From Rouxiella sp. S1S-2 (GTDB lineage: Bacteria; Pseudomonadota; Gammaproteobacteria; Enterobacterales; Enterobacteriaceae), in contig NZ_WFKL01000001.1 in NCBI RefSeq assembly GCF_009208105.1, positions 3,162,001-3,226,000 of the forward strand: a stretch of 64,000 nucleotides of DNA, written 5' to 3'. Position numbers and translations under genes: made by a program. Positions within the stretch are counted from its first letter, which is position 1; every line of letters begins with the position of its first letter. The notes under the pieces were generated by a model that saw only the letters and a program-made list of their open reading frames with translations, searched no databases and was not told the DNA's origin. This document shows, piece after piece, positions 10,344-18,822 of the stretch.

Positions 10344-10787
10344 ATGTCAGTGAATGATGTGGGATTCAGCCATATTGCATTACAGGTTAAAGACCTTCAA
10401 AAAAGCATCGAATTTTATCAGCGCTATGCCGGAATGCAGATTATCCATCAGCGTGAGCCCGGCATAGAAGAGGCACAAAAGGTGGCCTGGTTATCAGATT
10501 TAACCCGTCCTTTCGCACTGGTACTGGTACAGTCACAAACCACCGTCGACACCCCGTTAGGTCCCTTTGGCCATCTTGGCATCGCCTGCAGTAGCCGCGA
10601 AGAAATTGACGCTAAGGTAAAGCTTGCCGAACAGGAAGGCGTTCTGCGCCGAAAAGCACAGCAATCACTGCCACCGGTAGGCTACTGGGCATTCTTCGCC
10701 GATCCAGACGGCAACACCCTGGAACTCTCCTGCGGTCAGCAGATTGGGATGGAAATTATTAACGCACGGCAGTCCACGCTCGGCTAA
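10344..10787 (+). CDS. VOC-superfamily (glyoxalase/bleomycin-resistance fold) protein
   Basis: A 147-residue protein with the paired beta-alpha-beta-beta-beta modules of the vicinal-oxygen-chelate superfamily. Candidate metal ligands are His10 (GFSHIALQV), His77 (FGHLGIA) and Glu127 (DPDGNTLEL). The DPDGN-x-LEL motif is typical of dioxygenase or lyase members. The SD is strong (AAGGAGC). It stands alone between a terminator and the siderophore-receptor promoter, so no pathway is suggested; substrate unknown. Confidence 0.85.
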   Translation: MSVNDVGFSHIALQVKDLQKSIEFYQRYAGMQIIHQREPGIEEAQKVAWLSDLTRPFALVLVQSQTTVDTPLGPFGHLGIACSSREEIDAKVKLAEQEGVLRRKAQQSLPPVGYWAFFADPDGNTLELSCGQQIGMEIINARQSTLG

Positions 10788-11105
10788 AATGTCGCGCGAT
10801 AACCCCATCCATAGCGTTTTTTGTATTCCCCCTCTTAGCAAAACGCGACAGAAAGCTGTCGCGTGACGTCTTATGCAAAAACCCACCCTCCTTCTAGAAA
10901 TTAGGATTGCCAAAGACCTCCCCTGTCTCTCAATGTTGGAAAATGTCACCAAGCATATTAAATAATAATGATACTACTTATCATTTCGTTTACCATGCTT
11001 GCGTTTTGGCGTAAGAATCCTGACATAGGCGCTAAACCCTCTGCTTTGATCGCAACGTACTTTATTGACTGTTTGAGAAAACAATTTTTATAGGGAATAT
11101 GAATC
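10788..11105. other. 318-bp intergenic region upstream of the siderophore receptor
   Basis: It holds a perfect 9-bp hairpin (ACGCGACAG / CTGTCGCGT, 10843-10864) without a T-run, which may help end the VOC transcript. It also holds the Fur box at 10967-10985 and a ribosome site AGGGA just before the receptor gene. I see no small gene in it. Confidence 0.6.
10967..10985 (+). promoter_or_regulatory. Fur box upstream of the FoxA/FhuA-type receptor
   Basis: Perfect 7-bp arms AATGATA and TATCATT separated by 5 nt, the core of the 19-bp Fur consensus. It lies about 120 bp before the receptor start, so iron repression is expected. Confidence 0.85.
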
Positions 11106-13235
11106 ATGTTGTTTGCTTTTCCATTCAAGCGCCTCGCCGTCCTGTGCGCGTTGGCCCTGTGTTCTCCTCTGGCAGCCCTCGCCGATGATACTGTCGTGGT
11201 CACTGCGTCACCTTCAGATGCTGCTGATGCACCGACTCAGGGTTACACCGCGAAAACAAGCAAGGCGGCGACCAAGACCGATGCCCCGCTGATCACTACC
11301 GGTCAGTCGGTTTCAGTGGTTACTCGCCAACAGATGGACGATCAGAACGCCACCACCGTTAACTCTGCCCTGAACTACACCCCCGGCGTGTTCACCAACT
11401 TTGCCGGCGGCGCCACGCGCTACGACACGGTTTCACTGCGCGGTTTCCACGGTGGCGACGTCGATAACGTGTTCCTTGACGGGTTGCGCATGGCCTCCGA
11501 CGGCGGAAGCTACAATATCGTCCAGGTTGACCCGTGGTTCCTTGAGCGTATTGACGTCATCAAAGGTCCCTCCTCCGCACTTTACGGGCAAAGCATTCCG
11601 GGCGGACTGGTGATGGAAACCAGCAAACGCCCGCAGTTTGCCAGTGAAGGCCACGTGCGTTTGTCCGGCGGCAACTTCAATACCCAAGGCGGTGCGTTTG
11701 ACTATACCGGTGCGATTAATGACCAGTGGGCATTCCGCCTAACCGGCCTGACTCGCAGCAGCGACACCCAGTATGACCACCAGCGCGAAGAGCGCTATGC
11801 CCTTTCGCCACAGTTGCTGTGGCAGCCCAATGAAAATACCTCGCTGCTGCTGCGCGCCTATTTGCAGAAAGACCCCTCTGGCGGCTATCACGCGGCTGTG
11901 CCAGGCGACGGCAGCATCTACTCCAGCCGTGGCGACAAACTCGGCCGCGGATTCTTTGACGGCGAGAGCTCGCGTAACGAATTCAAACGTTGGGAACAGA
12001 TATACAGCTATGAGTTCCAGCACAACTTCAATAACACCTGGTCTTTCCGCCAAAACGCTAACTACACCCACTCAAATACCGAACTGCAACAGGTGTATCA
12101 GGGTGGCTGGAATGCCGACAGAACGCTGCTAAACCGCTACTACTCCGGCGAGCAGTCTTCGCTTGATTCGTTCGCGATTGATAACCAGCTCGAAGCTGAT
12201 TTCGCCACTGCGGCGCTACAGCATAAAGTAGTACTAGGCTTTGATTTCCAGCATTACACCAATACGCTGGATGCGCAGGGCGGTTACGCTTCCACGCTTG
12301 ACCCTTACACCGGCGTCTCGGGCGGCAGCGCCGTTGACCTTTACAGCTCAACGCACGGTAAACGTCGTTATCAGCAGTCTGGCGTTTATTTGCAGGATGA
12401 CATGGTGTACGACAAGTGGCACATGACGCTGTCCGGCCGCTACGACACGCTGAAAACCAAAAACACCCAATACGAAAGCATTTACGGCGTTGAAACCGAC
12501 AGCGAACGCAGCGACAAACATTTCAGCAGCCGTGCCTCATTGCTGTACGCCTTCGACAACGGCATTTCGCCTTACGTTAGCTACAGTCAGGCGATGACCC
12601 CTTCCGCGCTGTCTGGCCAAAACGGCACGCTGCTTAAACCGATGACCAGCGAGCAGTACGAGGCCGGTTTAAAATACCAGCCGGTGGGCAGTAGCAATAT
12701 GTACAGCGTCGCGCTGTATGACCTGACGCAAAAAGATGTCGGCAACCGCGTCGTTATCGGCAGTTATTTCGAGCCTGCGGGCAAAGTGCATTCGCAAGGT
12801 ATCGAGCTTGAAGCACACAGCAAAGTGACCGACCGCCTTAACATCATTGCCGGTTATACCTATAACCGCGTGAGATACGAAGACGCGATTGACGGCACCA
12901 GCGGCAATACGCCATATGTCACGCCAAACCAAATGGCCTCCCTGTGGGCGCAGTATGACGCAGGTCTGGGCATTAACGTCGGCGGCGGTGCGCGCTACAT
13001 CGGCAAGCAGTGGGCCGATAATGCCAACACCCAACGCATTGCCTCCACCACACTGTTTGACGCCTCGGTAAAGGTGAATCTTGCGAGCTTTACCCCGTCA
13101 CTCAAAGGCGCTTACGTTCAGCTTAATGTCAACAACCTGACCGACAAGAAGTACGTAGCAGCCTGCTACGGCACCAGCTATTGCTACTGGGGCCAGGAGC
13201 GCACAGTGGTTGCAACAGTCGGCTACGACTTCTAA
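11106..13235 (+). CDS. TonB-dependent hydroxamate-siderophore receptor (FoxA/FhuA type)
   Basis: A 709-residue outer-membrane receptor. A signal peptide (cut near residue 26, after ALAALA) is followed by a TonB box DTVVVTA, a plug domain (QSVSVVTRQQMDDQNATTV, LNYTPGV, DVIKGPSSALYGQ, PGGLV) and a 22-strand barrel ending in YDF. A cysteine pair near the C-terminus (VAACYGTSYCYWG) is characteristic of the FhuA/FoxA branch. The plug most resembles ferrioxamine B (FoxA) and ferrichrome receptors as I remember them, so a trihydroxamate ferri-siderophore is the likely ligand. A Fur box lies upstream. No siderophore ABC transporter is adjacent. Confidence 0.88.
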   Translation: MLFAFPFKRLAVLCALALCSPLAALADDTVVVTASPSDAADAPTQGYTAKTSKAATKTDAPLITTGQSVSVVTRQQMDDQNATTVNSALNYTPGVFTNFAGGATRYDTVSLRGFHGGDVDNVFLDGLRMASDGGSYNIVQVDPWFLERIDVIKGPSSALYGQSIPGGLVMETSKRPQFASEGHVRLSGGNFNTQGGAFDYTGAINDQWAFRLTGLTRSSDTQYDHQREERYALSPQLLWQPNENTSLLLRAYLQKDPSGGYHAAVPGDGSIYSSRGDKLGRGFFDGESSRNEFKRWEQIYSYEFQHNFNNTWSFRQNANYTHSNTELQQVYQGGWNADRTLLNRYYSGEQSSLDSFAIDNQLEADFATAALQHKVVLGFDFQHYTNTLDAQGGYASTLDPYTGVSGGSAVDLYSSTHGKRRYQQSGVYLQDDMVYDKWHMTLSGRYDTLKTKNTQYESIYGVETDSERSDKHFSSRASLLYAFDNGISPYVSYSQAMTPSALSGQNGTLLKPMTSEQYEAGLKYQPVGSSNMYSVALYDLTQKDVGNRVVIGSYFEPAGKVHSQGIELEAHSKVTDRLNIIAGYTYNRVRYEDAIDGTSGNTPYVTPNQMASLWAQYDAGLGINVGGGARYIGKQWADNANTQRIASTTLFDASVKVNLASFTPSLKGAYVQLNVNNLTDKKYVAACYGTSYCYWGQERTVVATVGYDF

Positions 13236-13257
13236 GTTTGCCGTATACCCCGTCCCC

Positions 13258-13292
13258 GCTGCGTACGGATCTTCCGCGCGCAGCATCTTTTC
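13258..13292 (+). terminator. Probable terminator of the receptor gene
   Basis: GCTGCG and CGCAGC arms with further pairing inside, followed by a T-rich stretch ATCTTTTCTT. Confidence 0.65.
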
Positions 13293-13411
13293 TTGCTTAC
13301 GCCCCCTTTAGCAAAGGTTACCGCGCCTCCAACAGCGCTGGTTGCCTGCACAAATAAAAACTATAGTCACTGCACTGCCACACATCTTTTAACAACCGAG
13401 AGTGAATAGCC

Positions 13412-14575
13412 TTGGATATCCAACCTTTTAAAATTGCTATCAGTGATGCCAGCATTGACGATCTGAAGCAACGACTGGCTCGCACCCGCTGGCTTGAGAC
13501 GATTGACTGTCTTGGCTGGCGAGAAGGAACGGATGCGGCATTTCTAAAACGGCTAGTGAGTTACTGGCAGCATACGTTTGACTGGCGCAGGCAAGAAACC
13601 AAGCTGAACCAGCTGCCACAATTTACCGCCCAGATTGATCAGCAAAGGGTACATTTTGTCCATCAGAAGGGCTGCGGGCCGGCGCCTATGCCGCTGGTGC
13701 TGACCCACGGATGGCCGGGTTCTTTTGTCGAAATGGCTGAAATAGTGCCCATGCTGGCTGACCCTGCCCGCTACGGCGGTGACCCGTACGACGCCTTCGA
13801 CGTGGTTGTTCCCTCCCTGCCCGGCTATGGATTTTCATCTGCGCCTACGCAAACCGGCATCGGCAGTGCGCAAACGGCCGATTATTGGGCAAAATTAATG
13901 CGCGGACTCGGATACGAAAAGTTTGCCGCCCAGGGCGGAGACATCGGCGCCGGCGTGTCAAGCTGGCTGGCGCGAAATTATCCCGAGCGCATTATCGGCG
14001 TTCACCTCAACTTTATTCCCGGCTCCTATCGACCTTATCTTGGCGAAGGTGCCACACCCGTCTGCGCCGAAGAGCAGGACTTTCTGGATAAAGTTAGCGC
14101 CTGGGCTGCCAGCGAAGGTGCTTACGGTCACCAACAGGGCACGCGTCCGCAAAGTCTGGCCGTGGGGTTGAATGATTCGCCCGCCGGACTCGCCGCCTGG
14201 ATCACGGAAAAATTTCAGGCCTGGAGCGACTGCCACGGCGACCTCGAACAAGGCATCGGGCTGGATGCGCTACTCACCGATATTTCTGTTTACTGGTTTA
14301 CGCAAAGTATTGGCTCGTCATTTCGCATGTACGTCGAGGGGCGAGCAATGCCGCTTAGTTTTTCCCAAGGTCAACACGTTCAACCACCGCTGGGTGTGGC
14401 GCTGTTTCCGGCCGAGCTGCCGATGCCGCCCCGCTCATGGGTTGAACGCAGCTTTTCAGTACAGCGCTGGACAACAATGTCGCGCGGTGGACACTTTGCC
14501 GCTCTGGAATACCCCGAAGATCTGGCGAAAGAAATCCGCGATTTCTTCCGTCCACTGCGCGAAAATGCCCGCTAG
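13412..14575 (+). CDS. Epoxide-hydrolase-family alpha/beta hydrolase
   Basis: A 387-residue protein with an N-terminal epoxide-hydrolase (EHN) domain in roughly the first 110 residues and an alpha/beta-hydrolase core. The oxyanion-hole motif HGWPG is at 99-103, the probable nucleophile is Asp177 in AQGGDIGAGVSS, and the catalytic His is near 361 in RGGHFAALE. The family opens epoxides to diols by way of an ester intermediate, though many bacterial members have other ester or juvenile-hormone-like substrates. It starts with TTG at 13412. It stands alone between two unrelated genes, so no pathway is suggested. Confidence 0.87.
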   Translation: MDIQPFKIAISDASIDDLKQRLARTRWLETIDCLGWREGTDAAFLKRLVSYWQHTFDWRRQETKLNQLPQFTAQIDQQRVHFVHQKGCGPAPMPLVLTHGWPGSFVEMAEIVPMLADPARYGGDPYDAFDVVVPSLPGYGFSSAPTQTGIGSAQTADYWAKLMRGLGYEKFAAQGGDIGAGVSSWLARNYPERIIGVHLNFIPGSYRPYLGEGATPVCAEEQDFLDKVSAWAASEGAYGHQQGTRPQSLAVGLNDSPAGLAAWITEKFQAWSDCHGDLEQGIGLDALLTDISVYWFTQSIGSSFRMYVEGRAMPLSFSQGQHVQPPLGVALFPAELPMPPRSWVERSFSVQRWTTMSRGGHFAALEYPEDLAKEIRDFFRPLRENAR

Positions 14576-14639
14576 AAATCGCTTAGTGAAAGTTAAAGAA
14601 TCAAAAGAAGCCATCGTTTGTTAGATTTTTGAGAAAGTT

Positions 14640-14668
14640 TTGGCCTGTTTGAAATATTTCTTTATAAT
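14640..14668 (+). promoter_or_regulatory. Candidate sigma-70 promoter for the L,D-transpeptidase
   Basis: TTGGCC (14640-14645), a 17-bp spacer and a perfect TATAAT (14663-14668). It implies a leader of about 140 nt before the start codon. Confidence 0.5.
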
Positions 14669-14814
14669 TAGCATCCCTGAAAAGTGATTGGTTACACATC
14701 TTGATTCACTCTCAAGCGCCTGTGTACATACAATATAAGGGTCAATCCGGAGGCAGCGTTCCGGGTAAAATCCCATAAACCAGTGCCTGTGTGGCAAGAA
14801 TAACCTTAGAAAAT

Positions 14815-15735
14815 ATGAAAATGAGCATTCGCGCGATCTTTACTTTGGTTTTAGCTGTTGCTGCGTATAGCCAGGCTGCTTCTGCAGTTGTCTATCCACT
14901 GCCAGCAAACAATGGCCGTTTAGTTGGTGAAAACATCACCGTTGTCGTTCCACAAAATAACAAACTGCCGTTGGAGCATTTCGCTGCACAGTATCAAATG
15001 GGTCTGGCAAACATGCTGGAAGCTAACCCGGGCGTAGACACCTACCTGCCAACGTCTGGCACGGTACTGACTATTCCACAGCAGTTGATCCTGCCCGATA
15101 CCCCACACGAAGGTCTGGTCATCAACAGTGCAGAAATGCGTGTTTATTACTATCCTAAGGGCACTAACACCGTGGTGGTATTACCCATCGGTATCGGCGA
15201 ACTGGGTAAAGATACCCCGCTGAACTGGGTGACCACGGTGCAGCATAAAAAAGCCGGTCCTACCTGGACACCGACGGCAAAAATGCATGAAGAATATGCG
15301 GCACAGGGTCAATGGTTGCCTGCAACCTTCCCCGCTGGTCCAGATAACCCAATGGGCCTGTATGCGCTTTACGTCGGTCGCCTGTACGCCGTTCACGGTA
15401 CCAACGCCAACTTTGGTATTGGCCTGCGCGTGAGCCACGGCTGTGTGCGTTTGCGTGACGCCGACATCAAATGGTTGTTCGAAAACGTGCCGGTCGGCAC
15501 CCGCGTGCAGTTTATCAATGAGCCGGTGAAAACGGCCGTGCTGGCCAACGGTGCGCGTTATATCGAAGTGCATAACCCACTGTCTGCCAATCAGGAAGAG
15601 TTTGACTCACAGCAGCCGCTGCCAATCAGCCTTTCTGGCACCAACGCCACAGTGATGGCAAACCCGAGCGTTAACCAGCAGGTGCTTGATAAAGCGATTG
15701 CTCTGCGCTCAGGTATGCCGACTCAGGTTAACTAA
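14815..15735 (+). CDS. Periplasmic L,D-transpeptidase (YbiS/ErfK type)
   Basis: A 306-residue secreted enzyme that makes 3-3 peptidoglycan crosslinks or attaches Braun lipoprotein to the wall. An N-terminal signal peptide ([20 protein letters not shown]) is followed by a LysM-like segment (about 40-95) and the YkuD domain, with HGTN and the catalytic SHGCVRLRD (Cys near residue 210). The C-terminal [10 protein letters not shown] tail is like the ErfK/YbiS/YcfS group. I start at the ATG at 14815 (14821 is also possible). A GTG at 14791 would put charged residues before the signal peptide and has no ribosome site. It has an unusually long leader and its own terminator. Confidence 0.92.
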   Translation: MKMSIRAIFTLVLAVAAYSQAASAVVYPLPANNGRLVGENITVVVPQNNKLPLEHFAAQYQMGLANMLEANPGVDTYLPTSGTVLTIPQQLILPDTPHEGLVINSAEMRVYYYPKGTNTVVVLPIGIGELGKDTPLNWVTTVQHKKAGPTWTPTAKMHEEYAAQGQWLPATFPAGPDNPMGLYALYVGRLYAVHGTNANFGIGLRVSHGCVRLRDADIKWLFENVPVGTRVQFINEPVKTAVLANGARYIEVHNPLSANQEEFDSQQPLPISLSGTNATVMANPSVNQQVLDKAIALRSGMPTQVN

Positions 15736-15754
15736 ACGCTAAGCTGTAAACGCT

Positions 15755-15783
15755 AGCCTCCGCCCGCGCGGGGGCTTTTTTTT
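15755..15783 (+). terminator. Terminator of the L,D-transpeptidase gene
   Basis: AGCCTCCGC / GCGGGGGCT stem with one G-T pair, CCGC loop and a T-run of eight. Confidence 0.88.
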
Positions 15784-15943
15784 GCCCATTTCTTCGTTTT
15801 TAACCGTTAATTTCTCCCGGCTATCGCCGCATAACTCTCGCCTATGTCCGCACGGCTTTACTTATTTTTTAATCTTAAGTACAACTTATAGCTGACTAGT
15901 CTCGTCGTCAGACTGTTCCGCCTACCGCCCATCTGGAGATTTT

Positions 15944-17092
15944 ATGCCGCAAATTTCTGCCAACGCACTGGCCATCCCTGCATCGGGTATTCGCCGTATT
16001 TACGAGTTGGCCTCAGCCCTCGACGATGTCATTCAACTGAGTATTGGTGAACCAGAAAGGCCGGTCGCCCGACACATTCTTGATGCCGGTGCCAGCGCCT
16101 GGAATGCCGACGTCACGAATTACACCCCCAACAGCGGAATGGCCCTGCTGCGCTCGGCGATTGCCACCAAGCTGGAACGTGATAATCACTATCGGGTAGA
16201 CGATGATCAAATCCACGTCACCGCAGGCGGCTCACAGGCGCTGCACATGGCGATGTTATTAACCCTTAGCGCCGGTGACGAGATCCTGATACCCGACCCA
16301 GGCTATGCCACTTTTTCGATGATCCCGACACTGCTCGGCGCGGTGCCGGTGCCTTATCACCTAAAAGCAGAAGATGATTTTCAGCCTTCGCTGTCCAATC
16401 TTGAGCAATGCGTTACGTCGCGTACCAAAGTGTTACTGATTAACAGCCCATCCAATCCGCTTGGCGTGGTTTACAGTGCTGAAAAACTGACAGAACTGCT
16501 ACAGTTTGCCGCCAAACACGATTTGTGGGTGATAAGCGATGAGGTTTACGAGTACTTCACCTTTACGCATGCCTTTACCAGCGTCGCATCGCTCGACTCC
16601 GACGGCCGGGTATTCAGCGTTTATTCGGTGTCCAAAACCTACGGTCTGACCGGCGGTCGCGTGGGATATCTGGTTACGCCGCCGGGCGTGGCATCCCCCT
16701 TTCGTGCCGCGCAGGAAGCCACCGTGAGCTGCGTAAATTCTCCGGCCCAGCTCGCGGTGTTATCCGCCCTTGAAGGGCCGCAGGACTGCGTGCATGAGGC
16801 TCGCGTGCACTATGGCAACAACGTTGAAGCTGCCTGCGCGGTACTTGACCAGCGGGGTTTTAAATATCAACGTCCACAGGGCGCATTTTATATCTGGATT
16901 GACGTTTCACACGCCAGTGAAGGCGACGTAGCCGCATGGGCAGAACACTTCTTACTGACCCAGCGGGTGGCGGTCGCTCCAGGCATTGCATTTGGCCCAG
17001 CCGGTGAAGGTTGGATCCGCATTTGTGCGGCGGGTAAAACAGCGCCTTTACTGGAGGCAGTGAAAAGGCTTCCCGCACCGCACCATGGCTAA
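15944..17092 (+). CDS. Class I/II PLP-dependent aminotransferase
   Basis: A 382-residue fold-type I aminotransferase. The cofactor lysine is Lys231 in SVYSVSKTYGLTGGR; Asn171 (INSPSNPLG), Asp199 (VISDEVYEYF) and the C-terminal arginine (WIRICAA) complete the usual active site. The overall pattern is that of the aspartate-aminotransferase superfamily subgroup Ib/I-gamma, which includes aspartate, aromatic and alanine-type enzymes; the amino-acid substrate cannot be read. SD GGAG precedes the ATG. A TetR gene converges on it, with their ends 40 bp apart. Confidence 0.88.
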   Translation: MPQISANALAIPASGIRRIYELASALDDVIQLSIGEPERPVARHILDAGASAWNADVTNYTPNSGMALLRSAIATKLERDNHYRVDDDQIHVTAGGSQALHMAMLLTLSAGDEILIPDPGYATFSMIPTLLGAVPVPYHLKAEDDFQPSLSNLEQCVTSRTKVLLINSPSNPLGVVYSAEKLTELLQFAAKHDLWVISDEVYEYFTFTHAFTSVASLDSDGRVFSVYSVSKTYGLTGGRVGYLVTPPGVASPFRAAQEATVSCVNSPAQLAVLSALEGPQDCVHEARVHYGNNVEAACAVLDQRGFKYQRPQGAFYIWIDVSHASEGDVAAWAEHFLLTQRVAVAPGIAFGPAGEGWIRICAAGKTAPLLEAVKRLPAPHHG

Positions 17093-17113
17093 AGCAGCAG
17101 GGAAGGCGCTAAG

Positions 17114-17147
17114 TGCATAGGGTAAACAGCCGCTATGCATTTTTTTT
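17114..17147 (+). terminator. Terminator of the aminotransferase gene
   Basis: TGCATAG / CTATGCA stem, 12-nt loop, then eight T. The hairpin overlaps the last codons of the convergent TetR gene. Confidence 0.75.
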
Positions 17148-17768
17148 CATTTTATGTGCTGATGCGCCGTACAAAAAAAGCTGCACACCGCGTTCAACCA
17201 TCAATGTAATCTGATCGGGTTTAAACAGCACCGGTTCACGGTGATACAGCACAATGTCAACCTCAGCTCTCATTAGCGAGGTAAACTGTGTCGCCCTGAG
17301 CACCGCGTCTCCCGCTGCCAGCTCACCGCTCTCCATAGCAACCCACATCAACTCGGCCAACTTATCCATGCTGTCCTGAGTGCCAGAGGCAAGAAACAGT
17401 TCTCCAATATTTGAATGCCCCGCCTCGCCAATCACGCAGCGGTAAATTTTTATCGCCTTGTCATCCGTGACTAAAATTTCGAGCATCCGCTCACCAAAGC
17501 GTTGGAGTTTTTGCTCAAGCGTTTTGGAATGGTCACGGTAAGTGGAAAGCTCCGACGCGGCGGCGGCCAGCAACTGTGTGCTGTAGGTCCTCACCACGTT
17601 TTCAAACAACTCTTCCTTCGAAGCAAAATAGTTATACAGCGTGGCTTTTGACCCGCCCATCCTTTTGGCGACCTCATTCATTGAGGTGCGTTCATAACCC
17701 ATCTCCTGAAAAAGCTCTGTAGCCGTATCGATAATAGATTTCCTGCGTTCTTCAGAAAGTGTTCTCAT
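17133..17768 (-). CDS. TetR/AcrR-family transcriptional regulator
   Basis: A 211-residue regulator. The N-terminal helix-turn-helix is clear (SIIDTATELFQEMGYERTSM, then VAKRMGGSKATLYNYFASKEELF), followed by an all-helical ligand domain. This N-terminus resembles the AcrR/RutR-like branch with a C-terminal domain of the AefR kind. Its target is unknown: it converges with the aminotransferase and diverges from a YmgA-like gene 180 bp away. A basic tail (HKMKKNA) closes the protein. Confidence 0.9.
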   Translation of the reverse strand: MRTLSEERRKSIIDTATELFQEMGYERTSMNEVAKRMGGSKATLYNYFASKEELFENVVRTYSTQLLAAAASELSTYRDHSKTLEQKLQRFGERMLEILVTDDKAIKIYRCVIGEAGHSNIGELFLASGTQDSMDKLAELMWVAMESGELAAGDAVLRATQFTSLMRAEVDIVLYHREPVLFKPDQITLMVERGVQLFLYGASAHKMKKNA

Positions 17769-17898
17769 CCCGTCTCCCTTGACAGTTAGATGTTATTACA
17801 GAGGCCAATCCGCCTGATTGCACCTTAAAATACGTTACCGTTCGTCCTGTGAACCGCGTACCGCCAATGTAGGTGAAAAAGTAATAAGGCATATCTGG

Positions 17899-17909
17899 TC
17901 TATACTAAA
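17899..17909 (+). promoter_or_regulatory. Sigma-S-like promoter of the YmgA-like gene
   Basis: TCTATACTAAA agrees with the extended -10 element preferred by sigma-S (TCTATACTTAA). It lies about 40 bp before the start at 17950. No good -35 is present, which is also usual for such promoters. Confidence 0.5.
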
Positions 17910-17949
17910 TATGAAATGTGTAAACTTAATACTAATTCTAGAGGTAATA

Positions 17950-18258
17950 ATGATTATTTCTGATGAAGCAAAGGGCAACGCTCTGATTGGCGAGGCGGCA
18001 ATGAACCTTATCTTCAACAGGGAAGATGTGAACGTCAATACGTTGCTGAAAAACCTTAAGAGTATGGCCGAAGTAGAAGCAGATGAAAATCGACTGCTGT
18101 TGATGCATGAAGTTTGCCGCTGGTTACAAGGCTATTGCAGCCTCGGGAGCGTGTCTCCTGAAAGGTCAGGCTGGCTCGACTCCAACTACCACGGGAGCAG
18201 TGTAGCGCCTTCCAGGCAAACCATCAGGCTAGTCCCTTCACCCAAAAATCGTGGTTAA
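17950..18258 (+). CDS. YmgA-like small connector protein, first paralogue
   Basis: A 102-residue protein whose first 65 residues (EAAMNLIFNREDVNVNTLLKNL, then MAEVEADENRLLLMHEVCRWL) align in pattern with YmgA and with the other small proteins encoded just downstream. In E. coli the YcgZ, YmgA, AriR family feeds into the Rcs phosphorelay and represses curli. The remaining 35 residues are a Ser/Pro/Arg-rich tail not seen in E. coli YmgA. I chose the ATG at 17950 because of the strong ribosome site GAGG 5 bp before it; the frame is open from 17818 but has no support. It is separated from the ycgZ operon by 270 bp, with its own promoter and a weak terminator. Confidence 0.7.
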   Translation: MIISDEAKGNALIGEAAMNLIFNREDVNVNTLLKNLKSMAEVEADENRLLLMHEVCRWLQGYCSLGSVSPERSGWLDSNYHGSSVAPSRQTIRLVPSPKNRG

Positions 18259-18270
18259 CTCTCTCATTAC

Positions 18271-18316
18271 ACGCCAACATGCCTGCAACATTGCGGTCAG
18301 TTGGCGTTGTGTTTTT
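18271..18316 (+). terminator. Weak terminator-like hairpin after the YmgA-like gene
   Basis: ACGCCAAC and GTTGGCGT form a perfect 8-bp stem around 21 nt, followed by TGTGTTTTTA. Confidence 0.5.
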
Positions 18317-18449
18317 ATGTGAAGAATAATCAATTTTATGAATGCATATACAATCTCCTTCCCTCAAATGCGATAAAATATTAACTAACCCCATGATTTA
18401 TATCGATTAGCATCTTTTGACAAAAAAAATAAACATTCAAATCTAATAT

Positions 18450-18479
18450 AGTTGTACAAAATCGTGCTTGTGTATAACT
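18450..18479 (+). promoter_or_regulatory. MlrA/BluR-type operator upstream of ycgZ
   Basis: AGTTGTACA, exactly 12 nt, then TGTATAACT. The arms are inverted repeats matching at 8 of 9 positions. The MlrA consensus, as I recall it, is AATTGTACA-N12-TGTACAATT. BluR is the MlrA paralogue that represses the ycgZ operon in E. coli, so this is a likely BluR site. It lies 51 bp before ycgZ and would overlap its promoter. Confidence 0.65.
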
Positions 18480-18529
18480 TTGCGCGTATAAAATTGAGCG
18501 TTATCAACCCATCGTGTTAAGGATTACTT

Positions 18530-18775
18530 ATGCGTCAGGACGAATACAGTAAATCACAGATGAGCGATACCCTTTACATGCTTAACAATGTCCCTGCCCT
18601 TTCACAGGACGAGACAATGGGTCAAATCGTGGTTGAAATTTTGCGGGCTGGGGTGAGCCTGAATCGTAGAAACTTGTGCACAAAATTGCTGAGTCGAATC
18701 GAGAACGCAAAAAACGCTGACGAGGAGAAGCATTACCATGAGCTTATTCGCTTGGTGCTTGAACGTGATTCATAA
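18530..18775 (+). CDS. ycgZ: Small connector protein YcgZ
   Basis: An 81-residue protein. The core, QDETMGQIVVEILRAGVSLN followed by RRNLCTKLLSRIENAKNADEEKHYHELIRLVLE, follows E. coli YcgZ almost position by position (there QQETLGEIVTEILKDGRNLS and a similar KHYNALIGLLFE end). In E. coli this gene heads the ycgZ-ymgA-ariR-ymgC operon, is repressed by BluR, and is induced by blue light and cold through BluF. The SD is AAGGA. It is followed after 47 bp by ymgA. No bluR or bluF is in the window. Confidence 0.85.
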   Translation: MRQDEYSKSQMSDTLYMLNNVPALSQDETMGQIVVEILRAGVSLNRRNLCTKLLSRIENAKNADEEKHYHELIRLVLERDS

Positions 18776-18822
18776 GTTTTCTGGTATCCTTTAAATAGGC
18801 ACCTGAATTCCGAGAAGCTGAT

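Noticed and set aside
10843..10864. Hairpin upstream of the siderophore receptor as a Fur-controlled small RNA terminator
   Set aside because: No T-run follows and no promoter or Fur box lies upstream of it in the right direction.
17818..17949. Upstream extension of the YmgA-like gene
   Set aside because: The added 44 residues have no family similarity, while a strong ribosome site precedes the ATG at 17950 and a sigma-S-like -10 lies inside the extension.
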